Source: Lytechinus pictus
Taxonomy: Eukaryota; Echinodermata; Echinoidea; Temnopleuroida; Toxopneustidae
Assembly: GCF_037042905.1 (NCBI RefSeq)
Contig: NC_087258.1
Span: forward strand, 12,637,501 to 12,701,500
Length of the DNA: 64,000 nt
Direction of reading: 5' to 3'
The position numbers and the translations under genes are program-made. The notes beneath the pieces were generated by a model. It saw only the letters and a program-made list of their open reading frames with translations. It did not search any database and was not told where the DNA came from. Below are positions 12,613 to 25,978 of this stretch, one piece after another. Position 1 is the first letter of the stretch. Each line of letters starts with the position of its first letter.

Positions 12613-15600
12613 ACCCAATCATCATCATCATCCATCTCCATCTGCTTCAACACACAAATTGCCTAAAACATGATATTCTTTAAAAAAAAATTTACTCCGA
12701 ACGATATTTTATACTTTTGTGAGAACTAATGACTAATATGCCATCAATGTGATTTAAATTTCATATTGATATTCCCATTATGTTCAAAATTTCACAGGTT
12801 TTTTTTTTCCTTTAGCGCAACTTGTCATTGGAGTAGGATGTATGTCTTGTGCAGACTTAAATTTAAGTTTACGTATAATTGTCAAAAGATTAAAGTTCTC
12901 AGTTCGATATAAAACTGATACTTCCATTGCATGTCGACCTTTCATAATTATCAAGACGATTAATTTTGAGGAAAAGAACACAAAATACTAAATACAAATT
13001 TTCCTTTTTACCGAAATTATCTTAAAACTTGTGTTTTCGTTCTTTGTCCACTGATCCATGCCTTGTACTGATAGAGCACAATGTCTATGATACCGATAAT
13101 GAAAAAATAGTATATATAAAATCAATGCAGCACTGTCATTAGCATTTTCTTTCTTTCCCTTTCTTTCTTCCTTACTTTCTTTTTTTTTAATCTATTTTTT
13201 CTTTATTTATTTCTTCCTTCCTTTCCTTTCCTTTTTTAAAATTTCATTCTTTCTTTCTCATTGATTTCTTTCTTCCTTCATTTCTTTTTGGTCTTTTCTT
13301 GACATTTCATTTCAAGTGTACATAGATTGTTTCTGATTGAGATGCAGCTGCCGGTCAGATTATGATGAAATAAAAGGTAGGTTCAATCTTCAAATGCTAG
13401 ACTAAGTTTAATAGCTTTTTAGAATAAGAGGTCACCGTCTGCGGCGATCCTATGCATGTATTTATCTTCAGCTATCAAGCACGTGCCTGTCGTCTGTCGT
13501 CAAACGGACGCAGCGCGTGCCGCTCGCGAGCCGCCCTTTGTTTAAATTACGCGCGCGCCTGCTTTCAAAAAGAACAGTGACCGCGTCAATTGAAGTTGCC
13601 AAACGAAATGAAGATTCGAGAGAAAAGTAAATTAGCGTCTTCGCCGGAAATCTGGTCCTTTTCTGTGATAAGAAAGATGCTTTATTGAAAAGGCGCCAAT
13701 TTTCTAAATAGGAACAATGCATGCAGCTTTTCAAAGCGAGTTTGCACCTGACGCAAAGGCCTATAGTTGTTATTTTTTTATTCATTTTTATTTATTAATT
13801 ATCTTTTGGGGGTATATTGATTTCCTATTATACGATGAAATTATCTCTGCAAAGCATTTCAATCCTTTGCAGTGTTTCACGAAACAAAAAGTCAATGAAA
13901 TCAGCTACTGGAATCATTGTACATGATTGGCTCGAGAAAATTTGTCAATGAACTGGCAAGATGCTTCATGAAATCCCTCTGCCATTGATCAGCTTTAAAA
14001 AATGCTTATCATCCAAGGAGAAGAATTGCACCATTTCCCTCTTATCTTATTGATTCTTTTCCTGCACTGCATAACTTGCTATGATGTTTACAGATGAACA
14101 TGAGTATCTCTCGCTCGCGTCATATTTTCGACATTTGAGGTACGACTGCATTTTTGAATGAAATAGGAGACCCGGGTTGGTGCTTGAACCCGGGCTCGAA
14201 CACGATACAGGAATTTACCTCTCTGGTGCTCTGAACCGGTGACTTCTTCCAAAATACATTGATGATCGGATTGATATGTGAACCGCTGTGTAATATGAAC
14301 ATGATACGACATTGAGAGGAGGTTTCGGGTTTTATTTGTAAGGAAACAAAGATGGGAGAGTGAGGGAAGGGGGCAAAGAAAGAGAATTAGGGGGATGGTT
14401 TTCTTAGCCACCCGGAGCGTGACGTGATGAATACGATACACACCGGGAGGACATAACCATAAGGGGTCCAGATGGAACAAGGGGCGGCCGACAATGCGCG
14501 CGTACCTGCGCGTACGTCGAAACATGATCGTATAAATTATTCTCAAAGAAAAAAAATATCAACGAGAGGGAGGAGGGGGTCAGATAGCTCATCTGTATTC
14601 GTATAAAGTTGCGCGTGACATCACAAATGGCCTGAATTTAAACTGGTATACATGCCCAAATTAAATGAGATGCCCATGATTTTAGGTAGAAAGTCATCTG
14701 AATGGAAAGTAGGGAGGGGAGGGGGAGTTAGTAATAAAAAAAAATGTCAACGTAAATGAATGATTGATAAAATCACAGTGTCGATTGGTTTTGAGCCATT
14801 TTTCTTATACTCATCATGTCATAATGGTAGTCATTCTCTTTTCCCTCAGTGATCCACAACAATTTTCTTAACTATTTTATGCCAATAGGGGAGGGGGGGG
14901 GGGGTCAGGGCGGTGCAACAAAGTTCAACGCCCCCAATCTGTACTGAGAGGTCAAAACGGGAAATTTCGAAACACTCTCTTGGCCTATGAAATATTCAAA
15001 TGATTTGTCTAACTTTGGTATTTTGGGCTTGAAATATAACGGGGGGAAAATGATAAGTTTTATACTTAGAGGAGGCCTGGGGGCGATGATGATCACTAAA
15101 AAAAAAAAAAACTAGGGGCGATATTCCCCCCCCCCCCGAATCGCCGCAAATGCTGTGGGAAATCAATGAAAATTTACTATCTGCCTGGAAAATGAAATTC
15201 GGGAATATCCCCCGCAAACTACCTCGTGAACATTTTTTTTCTTTAGCAATTATGACCACACCGGAGGGTTTTAGCGGGTGTATTTTATATCTGGTCGGGG
15301 ACTTTCAGTGCCTTGCTTTGTCGTTAATTTCTTTCTGCCAATCATTTCCATAGATAGGTTAAAAGTTTTTTCTGTTCACTCGATTAGAAATTCTGGTTTA
15401 CGACTCGATTTACGTCATCGTCAACGTCAATCAAAGTATATGAGGTTTTGGTGCCAACTTCAGGCGTCATTTCCACTGCCACCCCCACCCCCACCCCCAC
15501 GTAATAACTTATCATCAATGACATTCATTAGAATCTTTGTTATTTTATAAATCATAAAGCCATTACTAAATGTTTTATAACGATAAACATGTCTGTTGCA

Positions 15601-16477
15601 TGTGTCTTGTACAATAATGTTGCTTTGTTAACTGAAAGGAATGTTATAATTCATTTTCAGTTTGATTTTCTTATAAGAAATTGCCAAGGAAAACTACCGA
15701 ATAAGAGCCCCGTATATAACCCTTCCCCCAAAAAGAAAATAAACGGAAACATCCTGAACTCAAAATTTAAAACAACAAAAAGGAGGGGGGGGGGTGAAAG
15801 AAGTAGAAGAGGAAGAAGAGGGCGAAGAAAAGGGGGGAAGGAGGAGAAATCATCTTCAAATTCTTTAAAGAAATACAATTTGTTTATAATTTCTGCTTTT
15901 TATTTTACTCATGCAAGCACATATTGTATACTGACTTTATCCCCATAGAATTGTGGTTACAAATATCCAAGATTACTGTAATCCATGTATACAATTATTC
16001 TACTCTACTCTTTTTTTTATTTCAACATATAAAATTGATTTTATTGCTTTCACATGTCATTTTATTATGATTATTGATATTGTATATATTTTGTATTTTA
16101 CCTTATAAAGAATTTCGCAATTCAGCCTTCGGCTGCAATAAAGTTTTCTTAATTAGCCATTTCAATTTCAAAGGGGAAGAGGAAGGGCGGAAAGGAGAAG
16201 AGGTGGAGAAAGAGGAAGAGATGAAAAAAAAGCAATTAAAACATTCATGAAATCCATTCGAAGCAAGACAGAAATCAACCTCTTTTGTTTGTAATGTATG
16301 TGGACTCAATCCATTTTTGTTTGTTCACTCAAATCGTGTTAACTCCTGTAGCATCCCGTAGGTGATTTCACTAACAAGCTTGCTTTCATCCAATCAGAAG
16401 CAAGGATTTTAGCAGCTTATAACAAAAGAAACTCACAGATAAATCACTTCTTCCTTGTATGTATATGAGCATGCTCG
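12613..16477. other. No gene recognised
   Basis: Contains a pyrimidine-rich (CTTT)-like stretch at 13140-13300, a CpG-rich patch at 13490-13560 (GCGCGCGCC), G or C runs at 14886 and 15127, an A/G-rich tract at 15780-15850 and AT-rich sequence to 16100. Long open frames at 14088-14546 and 15589-15948 reflect composition. Confidence 0.4.
14140..14260 (-). mobile_element. Possible tRNA-derived SINE remnant
   Basis: The minus strand carries GTGTTCGAGCCCGGGTTC, a good B box, preceded about 35 bp upstream by GGTTCAGAGCACCAGAGAGG, reminiscent of a degraded A box. The terminal stem is not visible. Confidence 0.35.
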
Positions 16478-16480
16478 TGT

Positions 16481-16627
16481 TGACGACATGAATCATGACC
16501 CAGGGCGTTGACAACATTCATGACGATATCGTCCAGGTGTGACGACGGGACGTGACGTCATTCATTGGTGACGCAACTTGCATGAATATGGCGAAAAGCA
16601 AAGAGAAGGGTCGTCATGTTGGTGACG
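16481..16627. promoter_or_regulatory. Homotypic TGACG (CREB/ATF-type) cluster
   Basis: TGACG occurs on either strand at about 16481, 16521, 16540, 16553, 16556, 16569, 16612 and 16623, including the full palindrome TGACGTCA at 16553-16560. No coding region is adjacent. Confidence 0.4.
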
Positions 16628-16903
16628 CCCTTAGTGAGAAATATCAACGTAAATACGTAATTGCAAAAACTGTTTAAACTATACGACAATTCTCGTATCT
16701 GACTGGTTGAAAACATAACTGTAACAAAAATCTTTGATAAGATTGTCCAAAAAAAAAACATTCACCTGTTTTGGGGAAACAAAAATATCAAACGGAAAGA
16801 AGATCGTTTATATTGTTGAATGTATACTACAGATTACGTTTTCTCTTTTTTCATATTCTCCTTTGTTCGCAAAATCGTAATTATATCATAATTAGTACAT
16901 ATT

Positions 16904-16940
16904 ATTGATATTTTCTGGTTATTAACCAGAAAATATCAAT
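16904..16940. repeat. Perfect 18-bp palindrome
   Basis: ATTGATATTTTCTGGTTA and its exact reverse complement are separated by one base (16922). Cruciform-forming; similar in style to the hairpins at 8804-8918. Confidence 0.8.
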
Positions 16941-17121
16941 GATAAGGTGCATTACTTTCAGAAATATGCTAGAAAACGAAGCGAGTGGGTCATAGAAGTC
17001 GATATTGTTTATATTCAATTTATATTCAACATTTGTTACGAAATTTCATTGATTTGTCTGTATTATCGATTATATTGAATATGTATTGTTACTTTGATTA
17101 TATTTTGAAAAAATTGTTGAA

Positions 17122-17158
17122 CGGAAATAAAATCTAAATCTAAATCTAAATCTAAATC
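17122..17158. repeat. (AAATCT)n run after an AATAAA, possible retroelement tail
   Basis: GGAAATAAAATCTAAATCTA continues through four to five hexamer units. A short tandem tail after an AATAAA-like sequence is typical of non-LTR retrotransposon 3' ends; no body is recognisable upstream. Confidence 0.4.
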
Positions 17159-19842
17159 ATATTGAACAAATACTTCTGAATAAATTTTCCTATGTTGAAA
17201 TAAAGATAGATATGGCATAATATCAACCCCTATTATATTCAAGGGAATTAAGAGTATCATAAAAATGTATAAAAGATATATTAATAAAAATATCTACATG
17301 TCATTTTAAATAAGAATTGGTGTATGACGAATGAGAAAACAAGAAAAAAAAATGAAAATAAGGAAAAAAAAGAGAACGATAATAGAAAGGAATGAACATG
17401 GAACTATGATCATAAGTTACAATTTGAATAATATACATACATTGAATCATCAAATACATTGTTTTTGCAGTCTTTCTTTCTTTTCACTGTGTTTTTTTCT
17501 TCCCAACCTCTTCAAAAAGATCTGAAAGAAGAGATAAAAATCTATAAGCTAATAGCTTCTCACTTCAGGGGGAAAAATAGAGCCCTTATATTTTCTTCTT
17601 GGGTTGTTTTCTTCCAACTTTCTACCCAAACCAGCGGCTTTGCTCTGTCCTACACGACGCGCCATTGGAACGTCAGCCCCATTTACACCGACGAATCCTA
17701 AACCAGTCCGATCATAACGATTGCGTTATTTCAAATTAAGTAGTATCGGTCGGTGAGGATTCGGTATCACTAGTGTAAATGAATCTGAAGCTATAGCAAC
17801 AGAACGAGGAGCGTTCAAAAGAAATCAATTATTCCAAGCAAGGAGGACAAAAGACGAAAGAAAATCTTGAGAGACTTCGACGGAAATAAAGTCTTGGATC
17901 CACAATGAAGCATGCCCATAACCCGGGGCTATAGAGTCATCGAAACAAACAACATAAAATGGACATGTATCTGTTCTAAACTGAGGTTATTTTTCTAATG
18001 GATTTATCATTAACTGTCGAAACATTTTTCGTAGGAATATCATGTTTTCGAAGATTACTTTTTCTTTCTCAAAAATATTACATACCAAAGTACAGGACAT
18101 ATCTGATCGAATATCCCTGATTGGATATGTTTGACTGAAATGGAGCAAATACTATGAAAACTTGAGCTGAAGAGACAAGTTCATAATGGTTAGCCAACAA
18201 ATTATCTTCACCTAAAGTCATTCATGTTTTATTTCATAAAAAAGACCATTTGCTACACAACTACAATTTAGAACCTGGAATGAAGGAGCTTCAAACAGAA
18301 GTTCCTAATTGCTGGAATAACATATTCATGTTAAAGCATGATAAGAAAAAAATTGTGGTACAATCTAAAAAGTTCAATTTTCAAAATTCAAATTCATTTC
18401 CAAATCAAATGAAAGAGTTTATCATAAAAGTCATATAATTTTGAAAGATGCACTCTATATAGGGTTACATTCAGATAGTTAGGGAAAACGTTCTCAATTA
18501 AAATGTCCCCCACCCCCCCCAAAAAAAGAAGAAGAATTGGATCCCCGATAATTTGCGGGTTTTTTTTCGGGGGGGGGGGGGTAGAAGCATAAACATGTAA
18601 CAAGCATGGGATGTGACGAAATTACAATCTCTGTATGCAGATTTCTGATTTACAATACCTTAATTTACAAGACAACAATTCGAAATCCCTTTCCTAAGGA
18701 AACTAATAATAAAACTGGCAGCGGGGGCTAAATATTAATATTTCCATGAAAAGTAATCGATGATAAATGATGGTCAATGAACCTTTGTAAGACTGCAATA
18801 TCAGAAAACATTCATCATGTTTATCGAAACTTTGGACATACTTTAGATCCTACCTTCTAAAAAACAATTTTGGTGTTGTATTGGCCCACGCGACATAATT
18901 CGCGTGATGTTTGCGCGCTTTTATTTTTCTACCGATTTTTGACACCACAATGAGACAAGAGGAATCCTTTCATCCGATCGCGGTAATTCTCTATCGATTA
19001 TCGATAGCTCAAAAATTCGCCTGCATTGACACGGTGGGGAGTGAAAGGGAAAGATTGGGAAAAAACATTTACTAGTGGGAAGAAAAACAACTTGTGCGAA
19101 TAAGGAGAGTTCGTACTTCATTTGTGTTTACTGTGTTTATGGATTGATGTAAAAGAGAAAAGTCATCAGTAATGTACAAAGCATATTTCTCATATTGTTC
19201 ATTTTTTATAGTATTATTTTGTATATTAAAGACAGAAAAAACTTTATGAAAAAAAATGTATGTACCGTAGTCAAGTACTAAGAATCAGTTGTGTTAAATT
19301 TAAATTTGGCTGAAACAGTGAAATTCAACAAATCTAGGAAGTTAAAGTTGAGGTTTGAACGCAAAACAAAGTTCCCAATTGAAGACCCTTTTCCGATGAC
19401 GAAACTTATTTTTTGTTTAATACAGATAGCTATCTCATAAAGCAGAATGATTTGTAATAACAACAACAATATGAGCAACATCAGCAACAGCAACACCACC
19501 AATAGCGATGAAACAAAGTCTTTATATAGTTTCTAAAACTTGTTTTTATTTGTCAACTGTCACGCAAGCAGGACTATAAAAATGTCGCATTAATGCAACC
19601 ACTATCACATGGAAACAAAAATACAGACAATAAAGGCGCATTTTGTAAGACTTCAGTTCGAAACCGCCCCTACAATGACGGAACACCCCAAATCACTAAT
19701 GGTTGTCATCACAGAAGATTAAATAAAGGCTTCAGTAATGGAAATGTAAGTAACATTAATCAATGCTGAGTTTTAAAACACTTTTGGGAAGCTTCTTGGA
19801 TGGCGCCCATGTCCCAGTCACAACGAAGATACAGAATCCAGC
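17159..19842. other. No gene recognised
   Basis: AT-rich. The block 17590-17790 is less AT-rich and holds an imperfect inverted repeat around ATTTACACCGACGAATCC. G/C runs at 18505-18582. No coding support. Confidence 0.4.
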
Positions 19843-20447
19843 TTAAAGGGATGGTCCGGGCTAAAAATAGTATGATTAGAACAGAAAAAGAAAAATCCGA
19901 CAAACAAAACACTGGAAATATGATCAAAATCGGACAAGGAATAACAAAGTTATATGGTATTTTAAAGATTTTCATTACTCCGGTGAAATGCAGTTCTTGT
20001 CATGTCTTCATGAATATTCAATGAGCAAACTGATAATATCATATCCCCACTTGTTATTTTGTATTTTATTATATGAAATTAGGTTTATTCGATTTTTTTT
20101 CCTCCAGGAATTAAAAATACCAACTGATTCAGTTAATTAGATATTTATTGCTGCAACTTATTTCATAAGAAGGGAGACATATCAGTTGTATTATCATTCA
20201 CAAATGTATGGAAAAATTGATTTCACGTAATAACATAAGAAAAGGGAAAGTGGGGATGTGACATCATCAGCCCACCTAATGAATATTCATGACGACGTGC
20301 ATATAACTTTTCACAATTGCTAAACTTTAAAATTCAATAACTTCGTTATTTGTTATCAGATTATGATGGCATTTTTTGCGTTTTGCTCTGTGAATTTCGC
20401 TCTATTTATTTAGACATACATAGTGTCAGCCCGGAGTATCCCTTTAA
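19843..20447. mobile_element. TTAA-flanked palindromic MITE, family D
   Basis: 605 bp between TTAA sites. TTAAAGGGATGGTCCGGGCT is answered by AGCCCGGAGTATCCCTTTAA. The left arm has GATCAAAATCGGACAAGGAA and AACAAAGTTATATGG; the right arm has TGACATCA at 20259-20266 and the mirrored AACTTCGTTATTTG. No coding capacity. Confidence 0.82.
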
Positions 20448-21270
20448 CCAAAGCTTAACACGTTATGAATAATACATTCCAGTATGATCGGGTGAGAAAT
20501 GTTTCATCGTTGTGACTGAGGTCAGAATAAACGGAGGGGAACTAAGCCCCTTCCGGTTCTTGCCTTTTCTGAGACACTGACGGCCTTGCTTTCGCAACAG
20601 AATCACAAGAAATACAGGACATGATCCATGGATCACCTATTCCGTTCCGGTTGTCACAAATATCACAAAACAACGCCAGCATATTCACGCACTGGGGAGC
20701 AGTTTCAGTGCTACAAACAAAACACAACTGTCAAAAAAGTTTCCATTATCATTTTAATCCATTCAGCATCCAGATTGTACGTTCTACAGATGTTACATGT
20801 AAAAGTAGGCCTAATATGCATGATTTATCCATCAATTATTCATCCAGAACGCATTATTATTTGGAGGCATTTATTGTGATTTCTAACATCTCAAAATTAT
20901 TCAATGTTTTTATTCTTCGATTGTTTCCATGGTTATTTCTACACCTTGTTGAAATGAATGGGAAGTCATGCCATACAAATATTGCACAACAATCTTACTT
21001 TTTTTGCCAGGTGATTTAGCTGGATACCAATTTTGTTTTGGTGTTGTTTTTCATGACAACTTGGGAAAGGCGGGGGGGGGGGGGGCTCCGAGAATGCCAA
21101 ACAATAGATATCTTCTGCATTGACATGGCAACGAAACTCGCTTGTTTCATAACCAATTGACAGTGTTTTTATTTAAACGCCCACCCCTCCACGTTTTGGC
21201 AGTCATAAGACTGTGCTCTTCACATACACCCACCCCCTCATTTACATTGCCGTATGTCTCCCTCTCTTTT
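20448..21270. other. No gene recognised
   Basis: A 132-codon open frame at 20621-21019 has no recognisable domain or coding bias. G run at 21071-21084. Confidence 0.4.
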
Positions 21271-21695
<425 letters not shown>

Positions 21696-21767
21696 CTCTC
21701 TCCACCACCCTCACCCAATGTTCACAGTCATTCTATCATAACTGACACCCCTGGGGCCCTTCTTACA

Positions 21768-22010
21768 AAGAGTTGCGATTGATCCAATCAATCGCAACTA
21801 TGGAAAGCCAGCAAAGTCAACATATGAAATGCATGTTTGTTCAAAAAAAATTCTAGATATGAATGCATATCCATAAATTCATTGACTTCTTGACAATTTG
21901 GGGTGTTCTCCTTTGATTACAAAGGACATTGTGCACATTTCCTGTAGAAAAAATTATGACACTGATGGATTTCCATAGAGTTACAATTGATCGGATCAAT
22001 CGTAACTCTC
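21768..22010. mobile_element. Palindromic MITE, family E, copy 1
   Basis: 243 bp. AGAGTTGCGATTGATCCAAT with CAATCGCAACT at the left is mirrored by GATCGGATCAATCGTAACTC at the right. The termini themselves contain an inner palindrome. No coding sequence. Confidence 0.82.
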
Positions 22011-22481
22011 TCCCTAGCTCCCCCCTCCCCCATCCCATCTCCGACCAAGTAACTCCGTGCCCCGTGTTACCACATCCACCCATGGAGTCTCCTCCCAGCT
22101 TCAAATGATCTTGATTGACGCCCCTCGATTGTATCCCGTCGTGTTAGAATCCGTGTCACTTCTTACATTCCATTCGAACAGATCACCATCATCTAAAATA
22201 ATATTCATAATTCAGTCTAATATCAAGTTTAAGTTTCAGAATTGTCCATAAGTCTGTGTTGATTATTGTAAAATGATGTTTCTACCAGTTTATGTTGATT
22301 CGAAAATCCACTATTCAGCAAAAATATACATTATAAATGTATAATTTTGAACGAATCATTTAATGGATTAGGATATACTTATGAAAAAGGAAGACCATAA
22401 TGTTTATAGAGAGAGGAAAAGCACAGGATATACTAATACAATATATGTATATAATTTGCCAAAATGAGAAGTAACATTATA

Positions 22482-22757
22482 GGGCCTGAATGTTTGTGGA
22501 TTAGTCTTCGGACTTTGAAACAGAGGGTCGTGGGTTTGAATCCCAGCCATGGCGTAATTTCCTTCAGCAAGAAACTGATCCACAGTGTGCTGCACTCAAC
22601 CCAGGTGAGGTTAATGGGTACCGGTAGGAAGTAATTCCTTAAAAGGCTGTGTGCGCTATGAACGCCTAGCTTAGCCGGGTAATATAGGAGCGCCTTGAGC
22701 ACCTAACAAGGTGGATATGTGCGCAATATAAATACCCTATATTATTATTATTATTAT
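22482..22757 (+). mobile_element. Full-length tRNA-derived SINE with (ATT)n tail
   Basis: The A-box-like GTGGATTAGTCTTCGG and B box GGGTTTGAATCCCAGCC lie in the head. A roughly 170-bp body follows (GGGTACCGGTAGGAAG, CCTTGAGCACCTAACAAGG, GTGCGCAATATAAATACC), then an (ATT)n tail. The body is characteristic of deuterostome SINE families. Confidence 0.8.
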
Positions 22758-23352
22758 GTTTATTCAAAGATATATACAATAATGTACACCCTATGAAAGG
22801 ATAAATGGAAAAATAAATTGAGGACACAACAATGATGCAAAAGCTTGAACTATTAATACTATCAGTGAAGTGGCGGGGTTTTGTTCTTCGAAACACAACA
22901 TGTTTTTTTTTGTAATCTCACTGAGAAGTTTGTTTAGTAATTGAAAAACGAAACACCTGGGTTAAATTGGCGGGTGGTGTAGTGGGTATCATTACGGATC
23001 TACCTTGGCTTGATATGATAAATATGACGCGCATGCGCAGTGATATGAGTAATGATACTCTGTTGTTTACGAGTGGGAGATGAGAAGTGGATGATGAAAC
23101 ATTGCCTTTGGTTTGAGGGCAAAAGCGACTAAATAATGAAATGAAACCAAGAAATACAATCGGACTATGTTTTACGCAAGAGTTCACGGCTTTCCCACGC
23201 TCTCAGAGTCATCTTAGATAGACTCGGCCCCAGGAGTTATGAGTGTCTTATCCGATAATTGCAATCATGAATTAGAATGGACGCCATCTTGATTTGAAGT
23301 TGAGATGAATAAAAAAGGGTTGTTAGCTTTGCCAGTAAAAGAGTCAACAGTT
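22758..23352. other. No gene recognised
   Basis: Intergenic; includes a TTTCCCACGC motif near 23193 that recurs elsewhere in the window. Confidence 0.4.
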
Positions 23353-23952
23353 TTAAAGGACAAGTCTACCTCAAAAAAAAAAAGTTGATTTGAATAATAA
23401 GAGGAAAATCCAACAAAAATAACACTGAAAATTTCATCAAAATCGGGTGTAAAATAAAACAATTATGACATTTTAAAATTTCGCCTAATTTCACAAAACA
23501 GTTATATGCACATCCTGTTCGGTATGCAAATGGGCGAATGATGACATCATCCACTCACTATTTCTTTTGTATTTATGAAATTCTAATTTTCTCCTCACTG
23601 TCATGTGAAGGGTTTTGTCCCGCTCTGAATATGGAATTACCATTGTTTTAACATTTTGTGGTTCAGTCAATTAATTTGTAAAAATTGAAATATTGTATAA
23701 ATCAAACAATAAGAAATAAATTTAAAAAAAACAGCAAAAGAATAGTCAGTGATGGACATCATCAACTATCTCATTTGCTTGTCATTTTCTTATGCAGGTG
23801 CATGGTAACTATTTTGTGAAAAATAAACAAAACTTTAAAATATCAAAACCTTATTTTACATTCGATTTGGAAGAAATTTTCAGTGTTATGTTTGTTGGAT
23901 ATTTCCCGTTTGATTCAAATTAATAATTTCCTGGGGTGGACTTGACCTTTAC
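23353..23952. mobile_element. TTAA-type palindromic MITE, family B, copy 1
   Basis: About 600 bp. The left end TTAAAGGACAAGTCTACC is mirrored by GGGGTGGACTTGACCTTTA. Arms include ATTTCATCAAAATCGGGTG and AACAGTTATATGCACATCC, and TGATGACATCATC at 23539-23551. No coding capacity. Confidence 0.85.
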
Positions 23953-25688
23953 GACACCTGAGTTTTAGAAATGGGTGAGCGAAGAGAACAAACCCTCGCA
24001 TAAAAAATAACAAAAATGACGGGTAAAAGGTCATCTCTGTCAATACATTTTGTGGTATTTATGAATTTTACAAGAACAAAAAACAATGCTTCTGCTATTT
24101 TTTTTATATAACAGATCCTGAATAATAAAAAGTAGAATGTTACACTATGATATTAATTTTTAAAACAAGAAATAAAAGTCATTGACAAACAAAACATAAA
24201 AGGAACCAATCACATGCGATTTGTCGACTGTGCAAAAAAAAAATAAATAAAAGTCAGCACGAAGAGAATTGTGAAAACTCCTGTTATGAAGCCTAACCCG
24301 GTGAACATTTTCCAACACTTTGAATACCTATGACATGATGTTATTTACCATATCTTCTGTGGTGTAGACGCGAAAATAATGAACTTGAGAAGTGGGTAGG
24401 TCGGGGTGGTTCTGTGGTCGATTTATTTTCGGGATCCATAAAAGGAATATTTCACGGGGATTTGACTCAGAATAAATCATAGAATGATGATGATAATAAT
24501 ATCTCAAGTAAAAGATTTACGAGGCCGAAAACGTGCATCTCGTATTTTTTTTCTGGGTTAATAAGAAAGGACAATGGTAAACAACTTAGAAAGAGCACAT
24601 TGCTTTCTAACAAAGTTCATTACTTTGGATATAAATGTTTTTAATAGTACATAGTTCTTCTTGAAATGAATAGATTATAGATTGTTGAAATGATAAGGAT
24701 CTTTATGCGTAATTAAGTAGTAATAATCGAAAAAAATGTATTTATGAATAAACAAAAATATGCGTGAACTTTGTATTCCTCATTAGGGGGTAATTTTTTT
24801 TTTGAAAAAATCGGGAGAAGAAAAGATTCTTCCCGCCAGCACTTTATGCAGGATCATGGCTCCTCACAAATAATATTATTTTGTTAGAGACTAACCGTAT
24901 AGTTTTCAATACCACAGCACGAATATATTACAATGTTCCATCAGCGGAGATGGAGGGGGGGGGGGGTGGGATGAGACTGAGACTACCATCTCCGTTTGAT
25001 TGCTGTACAAATTTTCACTTTCGGGGGGGGGGTGGGATTCTATGGGGTGGGGGACTACTTTCTTCCTTTGCTGTACAATTTTTTAGGGGGCAGTCACTGC
25101 CTCGCAAAATCATAGCCCATGATACATTATAAGCCTATATAGTCGTCGCGTGTTTGTTTTGTTGTTGTTTTTGTTTTATTTTATAGTAATTCTTAATTCA
25201 AACACGTTTGATTATCATAATTTTTACCAATACCAATTATTTTATTTTATTTTTGAGGGAGAGGTTGCAAAGTTTGGGGTACAAATACCCAGAACGCTAA
25301 GAAATGTAGTATTTTGATCAGGATTGTATATTTTTCAGCAGAAATAGAGGATGAAATAGAGAGCAGAGGGCGGCGGGGGTGGGGGCTGAGGAAAAAAGAT
25401 GAAGAGAGGATCTAGGGCTCTATCGCCTTGACAGCATTATACTGACAATTCCCCATTGAGTTCGTCATAAAGGTAACAGCAGGTGTAATAGGATAAAATA
25501 TACAATGGTAGAATGGTAGATAATAACATTATTGCCCGGTAAGATTCAGGATGTGTGCGACTGAATCGTGGGAAGATGGTACCCCATTGTCGCTTTGACC
25601 TTCATAATCTAACACACTTGGATCAGAGTATGGTGGCCAAATTGTCTCATTTGGGATTCCTCTCTCACATCTCATGTCAAAGGAAGAG
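23953..25688. other. No gene recognised
   Basis: AT-rich; G runs at 24956 and 25024. No coding or mobile sequence identified. Confidence 0.4.
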
Positions 25689-25978
25689 TGCATTGGAATG
25701 AGGTGAAAGAGGTGAAGGGGAGAAAGAGATAGAAGGACCGGGGAGAAGGAGATAGAGAGAGAGAAGGAGGTGGAAAGAGGAGAGAGCGAGAAGAAAGAGG
25801 GGGAGAGAGGGGCGATGGAAAGAGGGATGGTGAGATAGAAAGGGAGAGAGAAACAGACAGACAGAAAGAGAGGGAGAGAAGGAGAGAGAGAGAAAAGGGA
25901 ATGGGAAGAGTGGTGAAGAGAGGGGGAGACAGAGACCGACAAAAACACAGACAGGTAGACAGACAGACAGACAGAGAT
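25689..25978. repeat. Polypurine (GA-rich) tract
   Basis: About 290 bp of AGAGAG-type sequence with ACAGACAG units at the end; opposite-strand open frames are low-complexity artefacts. Confidence 0.75.

Noticed and set aside
14088..14546. 152-codon minus-strand open frame
   Set aside because: No domain recognised, and it crosses a likely SINE remnant.
20621..21019. 132-codon plus-strand open frame
   Set aside because: No known motif or splice signals; composition like intergenic sequence.
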